Source: Papaver somniferum (taxonomy: Eukaryota; Streptophyta; Magnoliopsida; Ranunculales; Papaveraceae). From it: 64,000 nt of DNA. This document shows, piece after piece, positions 1-10,440 of the stretch. The position numbers and the translations under genes were made by a program. The notes under the pieces are model-generated. The model was given only the letters and a program-made list of their open reading frames with translations, made no database searches and was not told where the DNA came from. Where the stretch lies: contig NC_039359.1 in NCBI RefSeq assembly GCF_003573695.1, positions 158,526,210-158,590,209 on the forward strand, read 5' to 3'. How positions within the stretch are numbered: the stretch's first letter is position 1; each line of letters begins with the position of its first letter.

Positions 1-32
1 CGTCATCCCGACTATATCCTTGCTTTCTATGC

Positions 33-2736
33 CTACTCCGGAGGGAGTGCATCCACAAAGTTAGCTCCTTCCACCACTTCGGAAGTGAAATTCTCATAAT
101 ACGGTTTCAACCGGTGCCCATTAACTTTAAGTTCCTTGCCTGTAGCTATGCTGCGAATTTCCACTGCACCATGAGAAAACACATTAATGACAACAAAAGG
201 TCCGATCCAACGTGACCTTAGTTTACCCGGAAATAAATGCAAGCGAGAATTAAACAAAAGTACTTTCTGCCCAATGCAAAATTGTTTTCTAGAAATCATG
301 TTATCATGAAATGCCTTTGTTTTCTCCTTGTAAATGCGTGAGCTTTCAAATGCATCATTGCGAAGCTCCTCTAGCTCTTGGAGTTGTAACTTCCTTTTCT
401 TTCCAGCTCCATCCATCTCCATATTGCATTGCTTGATATCCCAAAACGCCTTATGCTCAATTTCAACGGGTAAGTGACAAGGTTTACCATACACAAGCCT
501 AAAGGGAGACATCCCGATAGATGTCTTGCATGCGGTTCTATAAGCCCATAAAGCATCATTAAGTCGCATGCTCCAATCTTTCCTTGTTGGGTTCACCGTC
601 TTCTCAAGAATGGATTTCACCTCCCGGTTAGACACCTCGGCTTGTCCATTTGTTTGGGGATGATAAGGTGTTGCAATCTTGTGCGACACATTGTACTTCT
701 TCAACAAGCTTTGTAAAATCCTGTTTTTGAAGTGAGAACCCCCATCGCTAATTATGGTCCTTGTAATTCCAAACCTTGCAAATATATTAGCTTGCACAAA
801 ATCTGAAACCACTTTAGAATCATTAGTCGGGGTGGCCTTAGCTTCCACCCATTTCGAGACATAATCAACAACAAGTAAGATATAAAAATTCCCATGAGAG
901 TTGACAAAAGGACCCATAAAATCGATACCCCATACATCAAAAACTTCAATAAATTGAATAAAAGTTTGTGGCATTTGATTTCGGGCACCTAGATTGCCTA
1001 TTCTTTGGCACCTATCACAAGTTGTACAAAATATATATGCATCTTTAAATAAGGTTGGCCAATAAAAACCGCTTTCTAGTACCTTGTAAGCGGTTCTCTT
1101 ACTCCGAAAATGTCCTCCGCAAGCATAGGAATGACAAAAAGACAAGATAGAATTAAATTCGGATTCGGGAACGCACCTTCGTAACACTTGGTCACTACCT
1201 TGTTTCCATAAGTATGAATCATCCCATATGTATTGGTTCCCTAACCTCTTAAGTTTGTACCTCTCAGCACGAGACAAGTTCTTTGGGATTTGTTTAGACA
1301 CCAAGTAGTTCACAATGTCGGCATACCATGGTTCTCCAAAGGCAATTGAGAATAGTTGCTCATCCGGGAAACTTTCACGCAATGGTATAGCTTCCTTGTC
1401 CACAGCAAGACGGCTCAAATGATCCGCGAAGTTCTCAATTACTTTCTTGTCTTTGATTTCAATATCAAACTCTTGCAAGAGTAAGATCCATCGTATAAGC
1501 CTCGGTTTCGCCTCCTTCTTCATTAGAAAATACCTAAGTGCTGCATGATCAGAAAAGACAACAACTTTTGTACCAATTAGATAAGAGCGAAACTTTTCCA
1601 AAGCAAAAACAATAGCTAAAAACTCTTTTTCAGTGGTTGTGTAGTTTTGTTGGGCCTCATTTAACGTTCTAGAAGCATAATAGATAGCATGAGGTATCTT
1701 CCCCACACGTTTCCCAAGCACCGCACCAACCGCAAAGTCACTTGTATCACACATGAGATCAAAAGGCTTGCTCCAATCCGGTGGTTTAATGATAGGGTCT
1801 GAAATCAAAAGTTCTTTCAAACGATTGAATACCGTCATACACTTTTCATCAAAGTTAAAAACCACATATTTTTGCAATAAGTTGCAAAGTGGTGATATTA
1901 TCTTGGAAAAGTCCTTGATAAACCTACGATAAAAACCTGCATGACCAAGAAAAGAGCGTATCTCCCTCACCGTAGTGGGAGGGGTTAGAGCACGAATAAG
2001 GTCTATTTTAGATTTATCGACTTCCAAGCCTTTAGAAGATATTATATGGCCTAAAACTATGACATGAGTTACCATGAAATGGCACTTCTCGCAATTTCGC
2101 ACAAGATTTGTTTCAACACATCGTTCAAGAATTAATGACAAGTTGTGTAAGCAAAGGTCAAATGAATCACCAAAGACACTAAAGTCATCCATAAACACTT
2201 CGATTATGTTTTCAACATATTCCGAGAAAATACTTACCATACACCTTTGAAAGGTAGCTGGAGTATTGCGCAAGCCAAAAGTCATCCTTCTATAAGCAAA
2301 AGTACCAAAAGGACAAGTGAAAGTGGTTCTCTCTTGATCCTCTGGTGTTATCATAATCTGATTATAACCTGAATAACCATCAAGGAAGCAATAGTAAGAA
2401 TGTCCAGCTAAACGTTCAAGCATTTGATCAATAAAAGGTAATGGAAAATGATCCTTCCTAGTGGTGGCATTCAATTTTCTATAATCAATACAAACCGTCA
2501 AAACCGGTTTGCACACGAGTTGGGACAAGTTCGTTCTTATCATTTTCTACCACCGCCGCACCTGATTTCTTTGGTACTACTTGTACCAGGCTCACCCACT
2601 TACTATCGGATATGGGGTATATAACACCCACGTCCAAAAGCTTGAGTATCTCCTTTTTCACAACTTCCATCATGGGAGGGTTCAAACGACGTTGCGCTTC
2701 CCTTGTAGGCTTTGCATCGTCCTCCAAACGAATCTT
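33..2736 (-). pseudogene. Left Athila body: reverse transcriptase, RNase H and integrase part of pol (broken)
   Basis: This is the polymerase part of a Ty3/gypsy polyprotein, which copies element RNA into DNA and integrates it. The long ORF 33-2543 (836 codons) shows the RT fingers from about residue 18, the catalytic FMDD at 117-120, an RNase H segment near residue 265 ([11 protein letters not shown]), the HHCC zinc finger of integrase near 470-511, and the D-D-E core near 540-655 ([27 protein letters not shown]). The N-terminal RT stretch 2485-2736 ([17 protein letters not shown]) is in another frame because of a one-base insertion near 2505; the right body lacks it. The gene is separated from its protease part by the solo LTR at 2742-4059. 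It is not functional as it stands, though most of the domain sequence is open. Confidence 0.93.
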
Positions 2737-2741
2737 GTGCA

Positions 2742-4059
2742 TGATAAGCACGAAAGTGCTACATTTTATACCCATATTTATATTAGCTAGGACTCAATAT
2801 TTTGACTAATGACACTATTTTAGTGCTTTTGCAGAAAGTACAAGTGAATTCGATCATCCAGCGAATAAACATCAAAATGTGAGATTTAATGGTGAAGCGA
2901 GTCGATGTCAGCACACTAATGCCACCTAAGATTGGTCAAGAGTGACTTTATTATTGTTATCATAAGAATAGAATAATATCACCTCCATGGCCACGTGCAA
3001 ATGAAGAAAAAGGAAAGATTAATATATCTTATCCTTACATAAGTTCTCTTGCTATATTTATATAAAGAATCTGAAGGAATATTCGAAGCCAACTGACGTC
3101 ATTTTGCAAATACAGTTAAGGTGGGACCCATCACATGCAAGAAAATATCATGCTTTCTAAATGAAATTCATATACTATGAAAAGTGGAGATTCGGTGATA
3201 CTTTACAATGTCTCGTCATATTATGACACGCGACACAACATCATTGAGTGAATTTATATTTTCATGACATGTGACAGACTTCTATTGGGAGGTGATGTGG
3301 CGACGAAGAAGAAAAACGAGAATTCATTTGTAAGCTATATTTATGTGTTGTTTCAAAATATACTAGGGGGCGCCCGACCACAGAGCTGGAAGAGAAACAG
3401 GAGAAGGATTTTGGAGTTTTGTTTTCGATTCTTCGTTTATCTTTAGCTAAAGTTTGATTTTAATATGTTTATGGTTTTTGAGAAAGCCATGGCTAGCTAG
3501 AGATATGTTAGGGTTTGGGTAGAAACCAATTTAATTGTGTAAACTCTACATTTATATGATCAATAATGATTTAAATGACTAATAGTTTTTCTTCATATAG
3601 CTTGGTATTTTATTTTTCATGTGATTTTCTTGATTATTTATGCTTTTGAATTGATATTTCGTTCTTCGGTTAAATCCCTAGACGTGGTATGCAAGGATAG
3701 ATAGGTAATGCTTTAGAATCACTACTCATGAAGCGAAGAAAACTAGAGCGGAGAAACAATATTTGAAAATGCATGGAGTAGATTTTAAAGATTAGTATAG
3801 TTTGCATAATTAATTGGTGGAAACCGAAAATCCTAACAACCTTCTATCATTCTGTTTTTTCGTTAAAATGATTTATTGTTTAATTTTGTTTCAAATTTCT
3901 GAAAACTCATTAAACATTATCTATTTGATTATTTGGTCTTGGTATTAGTTAGAAGTAGTATTTTCACACTCCTCGTGGGAACGACCTGTACTTGCCATTG
4001 TTCTACTAGTGAGACATTGTGCACTTGCAGTATTTTATTGTAGGTTTCCGAAACTACCA
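2742..4059 (+). mobile_element. Solo LTR nested in the left Athila pol
   Basis: A 1318 bp segment starts TGATAAGCACG and ends CGAAACTACCA. It is flanked on both sides by GTGCA (2737-2741 and 4060-4064), a 5 bp target duplication inside the pol codons around MHKIRL. Removing it rejoins the polymerase reading. There is no primer site, coding sequence or second LTR, so it is a solo LTR left by LTR-LTR recombination. A GTGGGAACGACC stretch near the right end resembles the 3' end of Athila/Tat LTRs, which puts it in plus orientation. A TATA-like TATATAAAG lies near 3056. Confidence 0.9.
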
Positions 4060-4064
4060 GTGCA

Positions 4065-5222
4065 TACAAACGGCAGGGTTTATACCCTTGATATCGGCAA
4101 TTGTCCATCCTATGGCCGTATTGTACTTCCTTAGCACCCTTAGAAGTTTTTGCTCCTGTAATTCACTAAGCTTGTTAGAAACAATCACACGTAAATCTTC
4201 CTTTTCACCCAAGTACAAGTACTTTAGGTGATCGGGAAGAGGTTTCAATTCTAACTTTGGAGATTTAACAATTGAAGGTACAATCTTTTCATCACTACAA
4301 GGTAAAGAAATAAAAGAGATATTATGAGTTTCCGGGCATTCTTGTAGTGATTAAGATCACCAAGGTCTTCCTTGACTTCATTATCACACTCTACACCATT
4401 ATCCGTGGATGTAGTCAAAACAGTTTCCAAAGCATCATCACCATTCAATTCAAACACTTGTTGTGCCAATGTATCCATAACATCAATGGAGAAAAAAGAG
4501 TGGACATCGCTAGGATATCTCATCGTATCGAAAATGTTGAAACGTATTATTTCTCCATCAAACTCCATAGTTAGCGTTCCCTTATCCACATCAATAATGG
4601 TTTTCGCCGTTTTCATGAAGGGACGCCCTAGTAGCAATGGAAGAGACGAGTCCGGTGAACCTTCATCCATCTCTAACACGCAAAAGTCAGCTGGAAATAA
4701 TAATTGATTAACCTGCAAAAGAACATCCTCAACAATACCCATAGGGTAGACATTAGAACGATCGGATAATTGCAATACAATTCCAGCCTTTTTAAGAAGA
4801 CCTAACTCAAGTGAATTGTACATAGATGCAGGCATAAAATTTACGGATGCACCTAAATCCAACATAGCTTTATTAAAAGTGGTGTTACCAATTGTGACGG
4901 GAATGTCAAAGCTACCGGGATCCTTACACTTCAGTGGAAGTTTGTGTTGTAAGATTGCCGAAACATTCTCACCCACACTTAGTATTTCATTATCTTTGAG
5001 CCTTCTCTTATTGGTACACAAATCCTTCAACACCTTTGCATACTTTGGCATTTGCTTGATAGCATCAATGAGCGGTATGTTCACATGAATCTTCTTTAGA
5101 ACATCTAAAATCTCATTTTCTAGTTCCTCCATCTTGGATTTTTCAAACCTGCGAGGGAAAGGTAAAGGAGGAACATAAGTAGAAACCGTAGTTTTAGAGT
5201 TAGGAATAGGTACCTCGGGAGT
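4065..5222 (-). pseudogene. Left Athila body: aspartic protease and linker to RT (broken)
   Basis: This continues the gag frame and encodes the retropepsin that cuts the polyprotein. The active-site region reads MLDLGASVNFMP, in place of the usual DTGA/DSGA triplet, and the flap/C-terminal signature LLLGRPFMKTAKTIIDV follows. The next stretch (about 4251-4360) goes out of frame with the RT linker at 4065-4248 (PLPDHLKYLYLGEKEDL). The right body has the same frameshift, so it predates the duplication. The ORF at 4251-5132 starts with an internal methionine; the true protein would be fused to gag. Confidence 0.88.
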
Positions 5223-6605
5223 TTAGGGAGAATCATCACACTTCTCCTCCAAAACAAGTTCCTTTGGTGTTTCCACCTTGCCCGAATCAGTAACTTCGGG
5301 TTGCACAAGTTGTGTACCACTTCTCAACGTAATAGCATTGACACCCTGTTTTGGGTTGATAGGTTGAAAAGGAAGTTTCCCACTATTTTGTGACTTCAAC
5401 TTGTTTATATCAACCTCCATGGAGCCTATTTGTGTCTGCAACTCCTTGATAGCACTCTTTGTTTCTTTTTGACTTTCTTTAAACATGGTAGAAATGCCTT
5501 GCATAAAAGTTTGAAGCTTTGTATCGATATCAGAACCTTGACTTTGCATCGATTGTTGTGGTTGCTGAAATTGTTGAGGTTGCAGATGGAATTGTTGTTG
5601 TTGTGGTTGAAATCCACCCGAACGGTTGAAACTTGGTTGTTGAACCGCGCCTTGCTTGTTTGCATAGCTAAAGTTGGGGTGATCTCTCCATCCCGGATTG
5701 TAAGTGTTGGAGTAGGGATCATACCGTCTTTGTTGATTTGGAAAGACCGCACTAGCTTGCTCCAACTCCTCACCATATGAAGGTAAAATAACCGCAACCA
5801 TCTTTTGCATCATTTGCTCCATGTTATCCATTCTATGATCACGGTGTGATGATGACTCTGTAACTTCATGCAGTCTCCTAATTGGTTCACCTCTTGTGTA
5901 GAATTGCTGCGAGTTCGCAGCCATGCTTTCAATCAACGTGGTAGCTTCAGCCACTTTCTTGTTCACTAAAGCACCACCACCCGCTGCATCTAGAAGATAT
6001 CTATCACTAGATTGGATACATTCGTAGAAGTATTGGATTATCATAGCATTGCTGAATTGATGATGTGGACAGCTTGCCACCAATCTCTTGTACCGCTCCC
6101 AACATTCATACAAAGATTCTCCTATGTTTTGCTTTATCCCACATATCTCTTTGCGAAATTGAGTAGCCTTTGACGCAGGAAAATACCTCTCTAGAAAGAG
6201 TTTCTTCAACCCGTTCCATGTAGTGACGCTTCCGGATGGCAAAGAGTACAACCAATCCTTAGCGCTATCCATCATAGAAAATGGAAAAACCTTCAACATT
6301 GCACCATCGGCTTCAGTCTCCGCTGGTAGCATAGCCTTGACAATGGTAATGAATTCCATAAGATGCTTGTTTGGATCTTCATTCACCATGACATGGAACT
6401 TTGGCAACTCTCTAAGCATCCCCGGCTTGATCTCGAAGGTTGAGTTTGTCTCCATACACCACCGTTGTGCATCAAGCCTATGCGAAGCCAAGTCCTTGAG
6501 TGTACGATTTGCATCACCCATTGCTTCTTCTTCTTCTTGTTCAACTAGTGGTTCTTCTACAAATGGAACCTCTTGTTCTTCTCCTAGTTGTAACTCTTCT
6601 TCCAC
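5223..6605 (-). CDS. Left Athila body: Gag
   Basis: A 460-residue ORF begins with an acidic stretch (MEEELQLGEEQEVPF, EEEEAMGD) and then has the retrotransposon gag domain at about residues 50-230 (LPKFHVMVNEDPNKHLMEF, AKDWLYSLPSGSVTTW, GESLYECWERYKRLVASC). A glutamine-rich stretch at about 330-350 (SGGFQPQQQQFHLQPQQ) is followed by a polar C-terminus. No CCHC zinc knuckle is visible. The stop TAA at 5223-5225 is a C-to-T change: the right body has CAA there and the frame continues into protease. The stop is therefore a private lesion that separates gag from pol. The ATG at 6605 is the first good start after the leader. Confidence 0.9.
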   Translation of the reverse strand: MEEELQLGEEQEVPFVEEPLVEQEEEEAMGDANRTLKDLASHRLDAQRWCMETNSTFEIKPGMLRELPKFHVMVNEDPNKHLMEFITIVKAMLPAETEADGAMLKVFPFSMMDSAKDWLYSLPSGSVTTWNGLKKLFLERYFPASKATQFRKEICGIKQNIGESLYECWERYKRLVASCPHHQFSNAMIIQYFYECIQSSDRYLLDAAGGGALVNKKVAEATTLIESMAANSQQFYTRGEPIRRLHEVTESSSHRDHRMDNMEQMMQKMVAVILPSYGEELEQASAVFPNQQRRYDPYSNTYNPGWRDHPNFSYANKQGAVQQPSFNRSGGFQPQQQQFHLQPQQFQQPQQSMQSQGSDIDTKLQTFMQGISTMFKESQKETKSAIKELQTQIGSMEVDINKLKSQNSGKLPFQPINPKQGVNAITLRSGTQLVQPEVTDSGKVETPKELVLEEKCDDSP

Positions 6606-6892
6606 TTCTATCTCCTGTTCTCCCGCCGTGTCTTGACTTGGTTGGAGTATTGTTCCTCTACGAGTTGATATCTCGCACCTTGGATAGTTCCAATCCTTAA
6701 AAGCCAGGTATTAGGCACCTGAAAACAATTCTCACAAACAAGTTACAAACAAGACAAAAAAACATAAAGCAAATATGAAAACAGAAATGATGACAACAAA
6801 CTGAAAAAAACAGAAATGATGACAACAAACTGAAAACAAGAATAGAAGCATAAACGATGACAACAAACTGAAAACTTAATAACTAGCCGTAT
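6606..6892 (-). other. Left Athila body: untranslated leader
   Basis: This lies between the primer site and the gag start with no ORF of note. It holds three near-copies of ATGATGACAACAAACTGAA (about 6787-6872 on the plus strand). The same repeats are in the right body at about 17090-17180. Confidence 0.75.
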
Positions 6893-6912
6893 GCCTCCCG
6901 GAAACGGCGCCA
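6893..6912 (-). promoter_or_regulatory. Primer binding site, left Athila body (tRNA-Asp type)
   Basis: On the minus strand the sequence is TGGCGCCGTTTCCGGGAGGC. It is complementary to the 3' end of plant tRNA-Asp (CCCGGCAACGGCGCCA) with one mismatch. Five bases (AAATT) separate it from the LTR. Confidence 0.85.
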
Positions 6913-6917
6913 AAATT

Positions 6918-8444
6918 TGACCAGTTGTCAGTCGTGCAAATATAATTCACTTCCTCACTCAACTAGAAATAAATATAGTATGCGATAAGAAAGAGTTCGT
7001 TCCCACAGAGAGGCTTTTTTTGTTATCAATTTTCAGTTTCTTAGTAACCAAAGGGGGGGGGGGTTGTTTTATCTAAATAAACAAAGCAATAGAAGTAAAC
7101 GAAAGCAATAAAATAAATTGAATAATCAATAAGGAGAAGATATTGGCCATGGGAAAGTATCATTCACAAACATGTATTTTCATCAATGATTAGAATTGAA
7201 ATTTAATCTCTCATCTATTAGAAGTCCTAGGATATCTTGATCACAATAGTATCCCGTTTATTTCCCGATTTTATCACAAATAACATTAAAAGATGCTAAT
7301 GTGAAATCTACCTAGAAAGCAACCTCAAGTGTAAAAACACAATTAAGTTTAACTCCCTAAGAGCAATAAGTTCTATGAAATAAGACTAATCAATGCAAAC
7401 AAAATGTGTAAAAGCACTAATTCGTTTTAACAAAGGTTATGATTCATATGCAATTAAAAACATGTATCACTACAAGTAATAATGGCACTATGCTACTTAG
7501 AATCAGGGATAAACAACTATTTCGTATTGAAAACCCTAATTTAGCAATAGAGATGAATAAAAATCGGATTGATTCCGGACTCAAGAAAACTAGCATTCAA
7601 ATCATAAATCAATATTAACCATGAATCATACACAATAAAATATTGAGACAAAACTAATTCATTGAATCACATAACATGCTTGAGAAATCAACTTTTATCC
7701 CATAACCAAAGATTGAGTTTAGTTACTCATAATAATTGTGTTCATCATAATTTCAATCATAAAAGAATTGAAGAAGATGAAAAATAAAAACGAAGGCAAA
7801 CCCTAGTTGTATCTATCTCCCAAAGCTCCAAGAATAATACGTAATATCCAAAGAAAGTAGAATACTTTTCTTTTTGTAGCTTTTCTCCCTTCCAAAATTA
7901 GGTCAAGTCTTGAAAATCCCAAATTCCAATAGCAAGATGTCCACCAAGCCCATATGTGATAAAAACCCATGTAGAAAATATGTCCAAAATCGTTGTCGGA
8001 AATTGGCCGGAAAAGTCGTCGGAAAACAGCTCAGGTGACCGGCAAAGTCCGCCAGGTCAACGGGTCAAATCGGTCGGGTCAACGAGTCGGAACGGGTCAA
8101 AGAGTCGGAATGGGTCAACGAGTCGGAACGATTCAGAGAGGGTCAAGGTCAGACCGAGTCAGAGGCTGAGTGACCTGGTTCATCTGAGTAGACTTTAGCC
8201 AAGGCTAGTGCACTGGCCTGAACTGCTGATGCACAATGATTGTGCATCACAGCTCCTTGGCCAGCCATCTTCTGATGCACAATCATTGTGCATCAGCAGA
8301 TTCACATCCACTTCCTCTTTCGCTCCGAATGACTCCAAAGTACCTATATAACTCAAAAGCCAAATAAGATGCATAATTTACATGAAAACTCGCAAAGAAA
8401 GCATAAACATAGATATAAAACTAGGTGTTTTATAAAACCTATCA
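6918..8444 (-). mobile_element. Shared central Athila LTR
   Basis: This 1527 bp LTR starts (minus strand) TGATAGGTTTTATAAAAC and ends CTGACAACTGGTCA. It is the 3' LTR of the right body and the 5' LTR of the left body. Contents on the plus strand: a G run near 7052, an 18 bp minisatellite (CGGGTCAACGAGTCGGAA-like units) at about 8057-8150, two palindromes at 8227-8295, and a TATA-like TATATAG (minus) near 8345. The alignable LTR copy at 17222-18737 confirms both ends. Confidence 0.92.
8227..8295. repeat. Pair of 23 bp palindromes inside the Athila LTR
   Basis: TGATGCACAAT-G-ATTGTGCATCA (8227-8249) and TGATGCACAAT-C-ATTGTGCATCA (8273-8295) are each perfect palindromes around one central base, and each is the reverse complement of the other. 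The second extends to 25 bp (8272-8296). The right LTR has the same pair near 18516-18590, with one mismatch in the second. Confidence 0.9.
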
Positions 8445-8459
8445 AATTCCCCCACACTT
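8445..8459 (-). promoter_or_regulatory. Polypurine tract of the right Athila body
   Basis: The minus strand reads AAGTGTGGGGGAATT directly before the LTR start TGATAGG. This purine tract primes plus-strand DNA synthesis in LTR retrotransposons, and its position fixes the 3' end of the internal region. Confidence 0.88.
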
Positions 8460-10416
8460 AGATTTTGCTAGTCCTCAAGCAAATCAAAATTATTCTAAAG
8501 TATGCATACAACTCTCATGAGGGATTACTAGAGATATACCCACAAAACATGCTTTTCCAACTTACTAGTTCTCCGTAAAGATAGTATCCAACGCGCTAAG
8601 AAGACATAGAAATTCTGCACACTAGTCATAAGAAGTTAGACACATAAATGAACACAATGTCATCCTTAAAAGTTGAGAGAGAAAATAACCATCCCTTCTC
8701 GAAAGAAATTCGGGTTTGGAGTGATCAAAAGCCTCGACTCTGCCTCACAAGAAAGGGTTTTATGAAATTGCTCTCAATAATAAACAGCTCTTTATGGGTC
8801 ACACGTGTGCCGAGGTAGGAACGAAGAGAGAATCCTGTGACACGTTGAATAGTAGGAAGGCAAAAACCCTCCGAATTGTTTTGAAAACCCACATCTTTTA
8901 TTCATTTTGAAAACCCATTTTCTGACGATCTCTAAGAAAGGAAATCAACCACTTAACGAAGGTGGGAATATGCTTACTTACCTCGTTATCCGTTCGATGT
9001 GCATCTAGCACCACTCTCACAGCATCCATAGAAATGTCTTCGGTCTTCAATCAATGTCTTCATCTTCGTCTTCGGTCTTCAACTTTTGATGACAACTCTT
9101 GAACTTCGTAAAATCTTGACAATGATGATTTTTTCCTCTAATTCCTTGTTGCTTGAAACTTCATTACGTATATTTCTTCATTCATTGGATTTATTGAATA
9201 AATACAAAACCAAATACGAACTAAACAAACCAAAATACAATGCACGAATATTTTTTTTTAACTTTTTTTTTTCTTTTGTTATTTTTTTTAGATAAATAAA
9301 ATAAATACAAAATAAAAATAAACAAAATATGAAAACTAATGATGAGCCTAATAAAAATTTTCTCTTGTCTTTTTGTTCCTTTTTTTTGAGACAAGAGAAA
9401 ATATTACAAATACAAAAATAAAGATAAAAATAAAATACAAAGGCCACAGTGTAAGTACTTTACCGCTCAATTCTTCACAACTTGTATGTCTCGATATCAT
9501 AAACTTCTTGACTCTCATCTTGATAATATTCGCTCTCGTACAATAGTCTTCAACTTGTAAAAATTTTGCTCCTTGTTTTGTTGCTATACTCAAATCTGAA
9601 TTTTGCTCATTTCTGCATTGTTGCTTGCAAACCTTAAACGTCTTCATCTTGTTGATGATGATGGTGTTTCTATGGACCTGTTGGTGTAGAGAGAGATAAA
9701 GTGGATGGTGCTAACTGCGAACAATATTACAAGTGATATGTAAGTTAGCAATTCGATGTCATTATTCATGATTGATAAAATAGCACTCAAGAGATCAAAA
9801 TAGTGCTTCTATTGGTGGGAGGTTGGGTATCTCACCATTCTACCCTGAGTTCACGTATGGTGACACACACTCTAAAAGCACATATTATAAATGAAGGTCG
9901 GTGCCTCACATGATGTAACATGGGTAGTCTCCACTATAGGGGATCACAAATCTAATATTGAATTCAGTCTGCACCTCATTTTCCACTGGGATGGTTAAAT
10001 CCAACTTTAACTCTCATACAAGTAAGAAACCCAATCATGTTCTCTGTCATCTCTAAGTTCACTGACTCTTATGAGAATTTCGATGTAATCTTAGAGACAT
10101 GTATACTATGTGACTCTAAACTAACCACAAGTTGGAGGTTTCTTATTCACTATTTCTCAAAAAAGTTGAAAAATTTGAAAATTTTACAATGCAAATGCTT
10201 AACCACTCCCTCACACTTAAACTTTACATTGTCCTCAATGTAAATTGAATCGTCCAAAGAAAGTCAAGGTGGGAAATTCTAACATGATGATGACAACAAA
10301 ACAGAAAAAGTAAATACAAGAAAAGAAAAAACGAAAAACGAAAACAAGAAATAAATATAAGACAAGAGATACTTATCCTATGGGTTTCCTCCCATTTAGC
10401 GCTTGGTTTAAAGTCG
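8460..10416 (-). other. 3' noncoding internal region of the right Athila body
   Basis: About 2 kb lies between the integrase end and the polypurine tract. I find no env-like ORF; short ORFs here are interrupted and low in complexity. A stretch near 9250-9440 is rich in A/T runs. A second polypurine-like segment (10206-10218) lies near the integrase end. The left body's equivalent is outside the window. Confidence 0.7.
10206..10218 (-). promoter_or_regulatory. Second polypurine-like tract near the integrase end
   Basis: On the minus strand AAGTGTGAGGGAG is preceded by GAGGACAATGTAAAGTTT. This copies the layout before the true tract (GAGGACTAGCAAAATCT then AAGTGTGGGGG). It may be a second priming site or the remnant of an older 3' end. 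Confidence 0.5.
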
Positions 10417-10440
10417 TCATCCCGACTATCTCCTTTCTTT

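Noticed and set aside
371..988. Minus-strand ORFs of 60-80 codons inside integrase
   Set aside because: They are other-frame shadows of the pol gene; the same shadows recur at 10785-11402.
3264..3446. 60-codon plus-strand ORF in the solo LTR
   Set aside because: Chance ORF; it lies in LTR sequence and has no known domain.
5430..5780. Plus-strand leucine-rich ORF opposite gag
   Set aside because: It is antisense to the glutamine-rich part of gag, where CAA/CAG codons read as leucine-rich frames.
7048..7062. Run of G in the central LTR as a possible G-quadruplex
   Set aside because: A single homopolymer without further G tracts; also prone to sequencing error.
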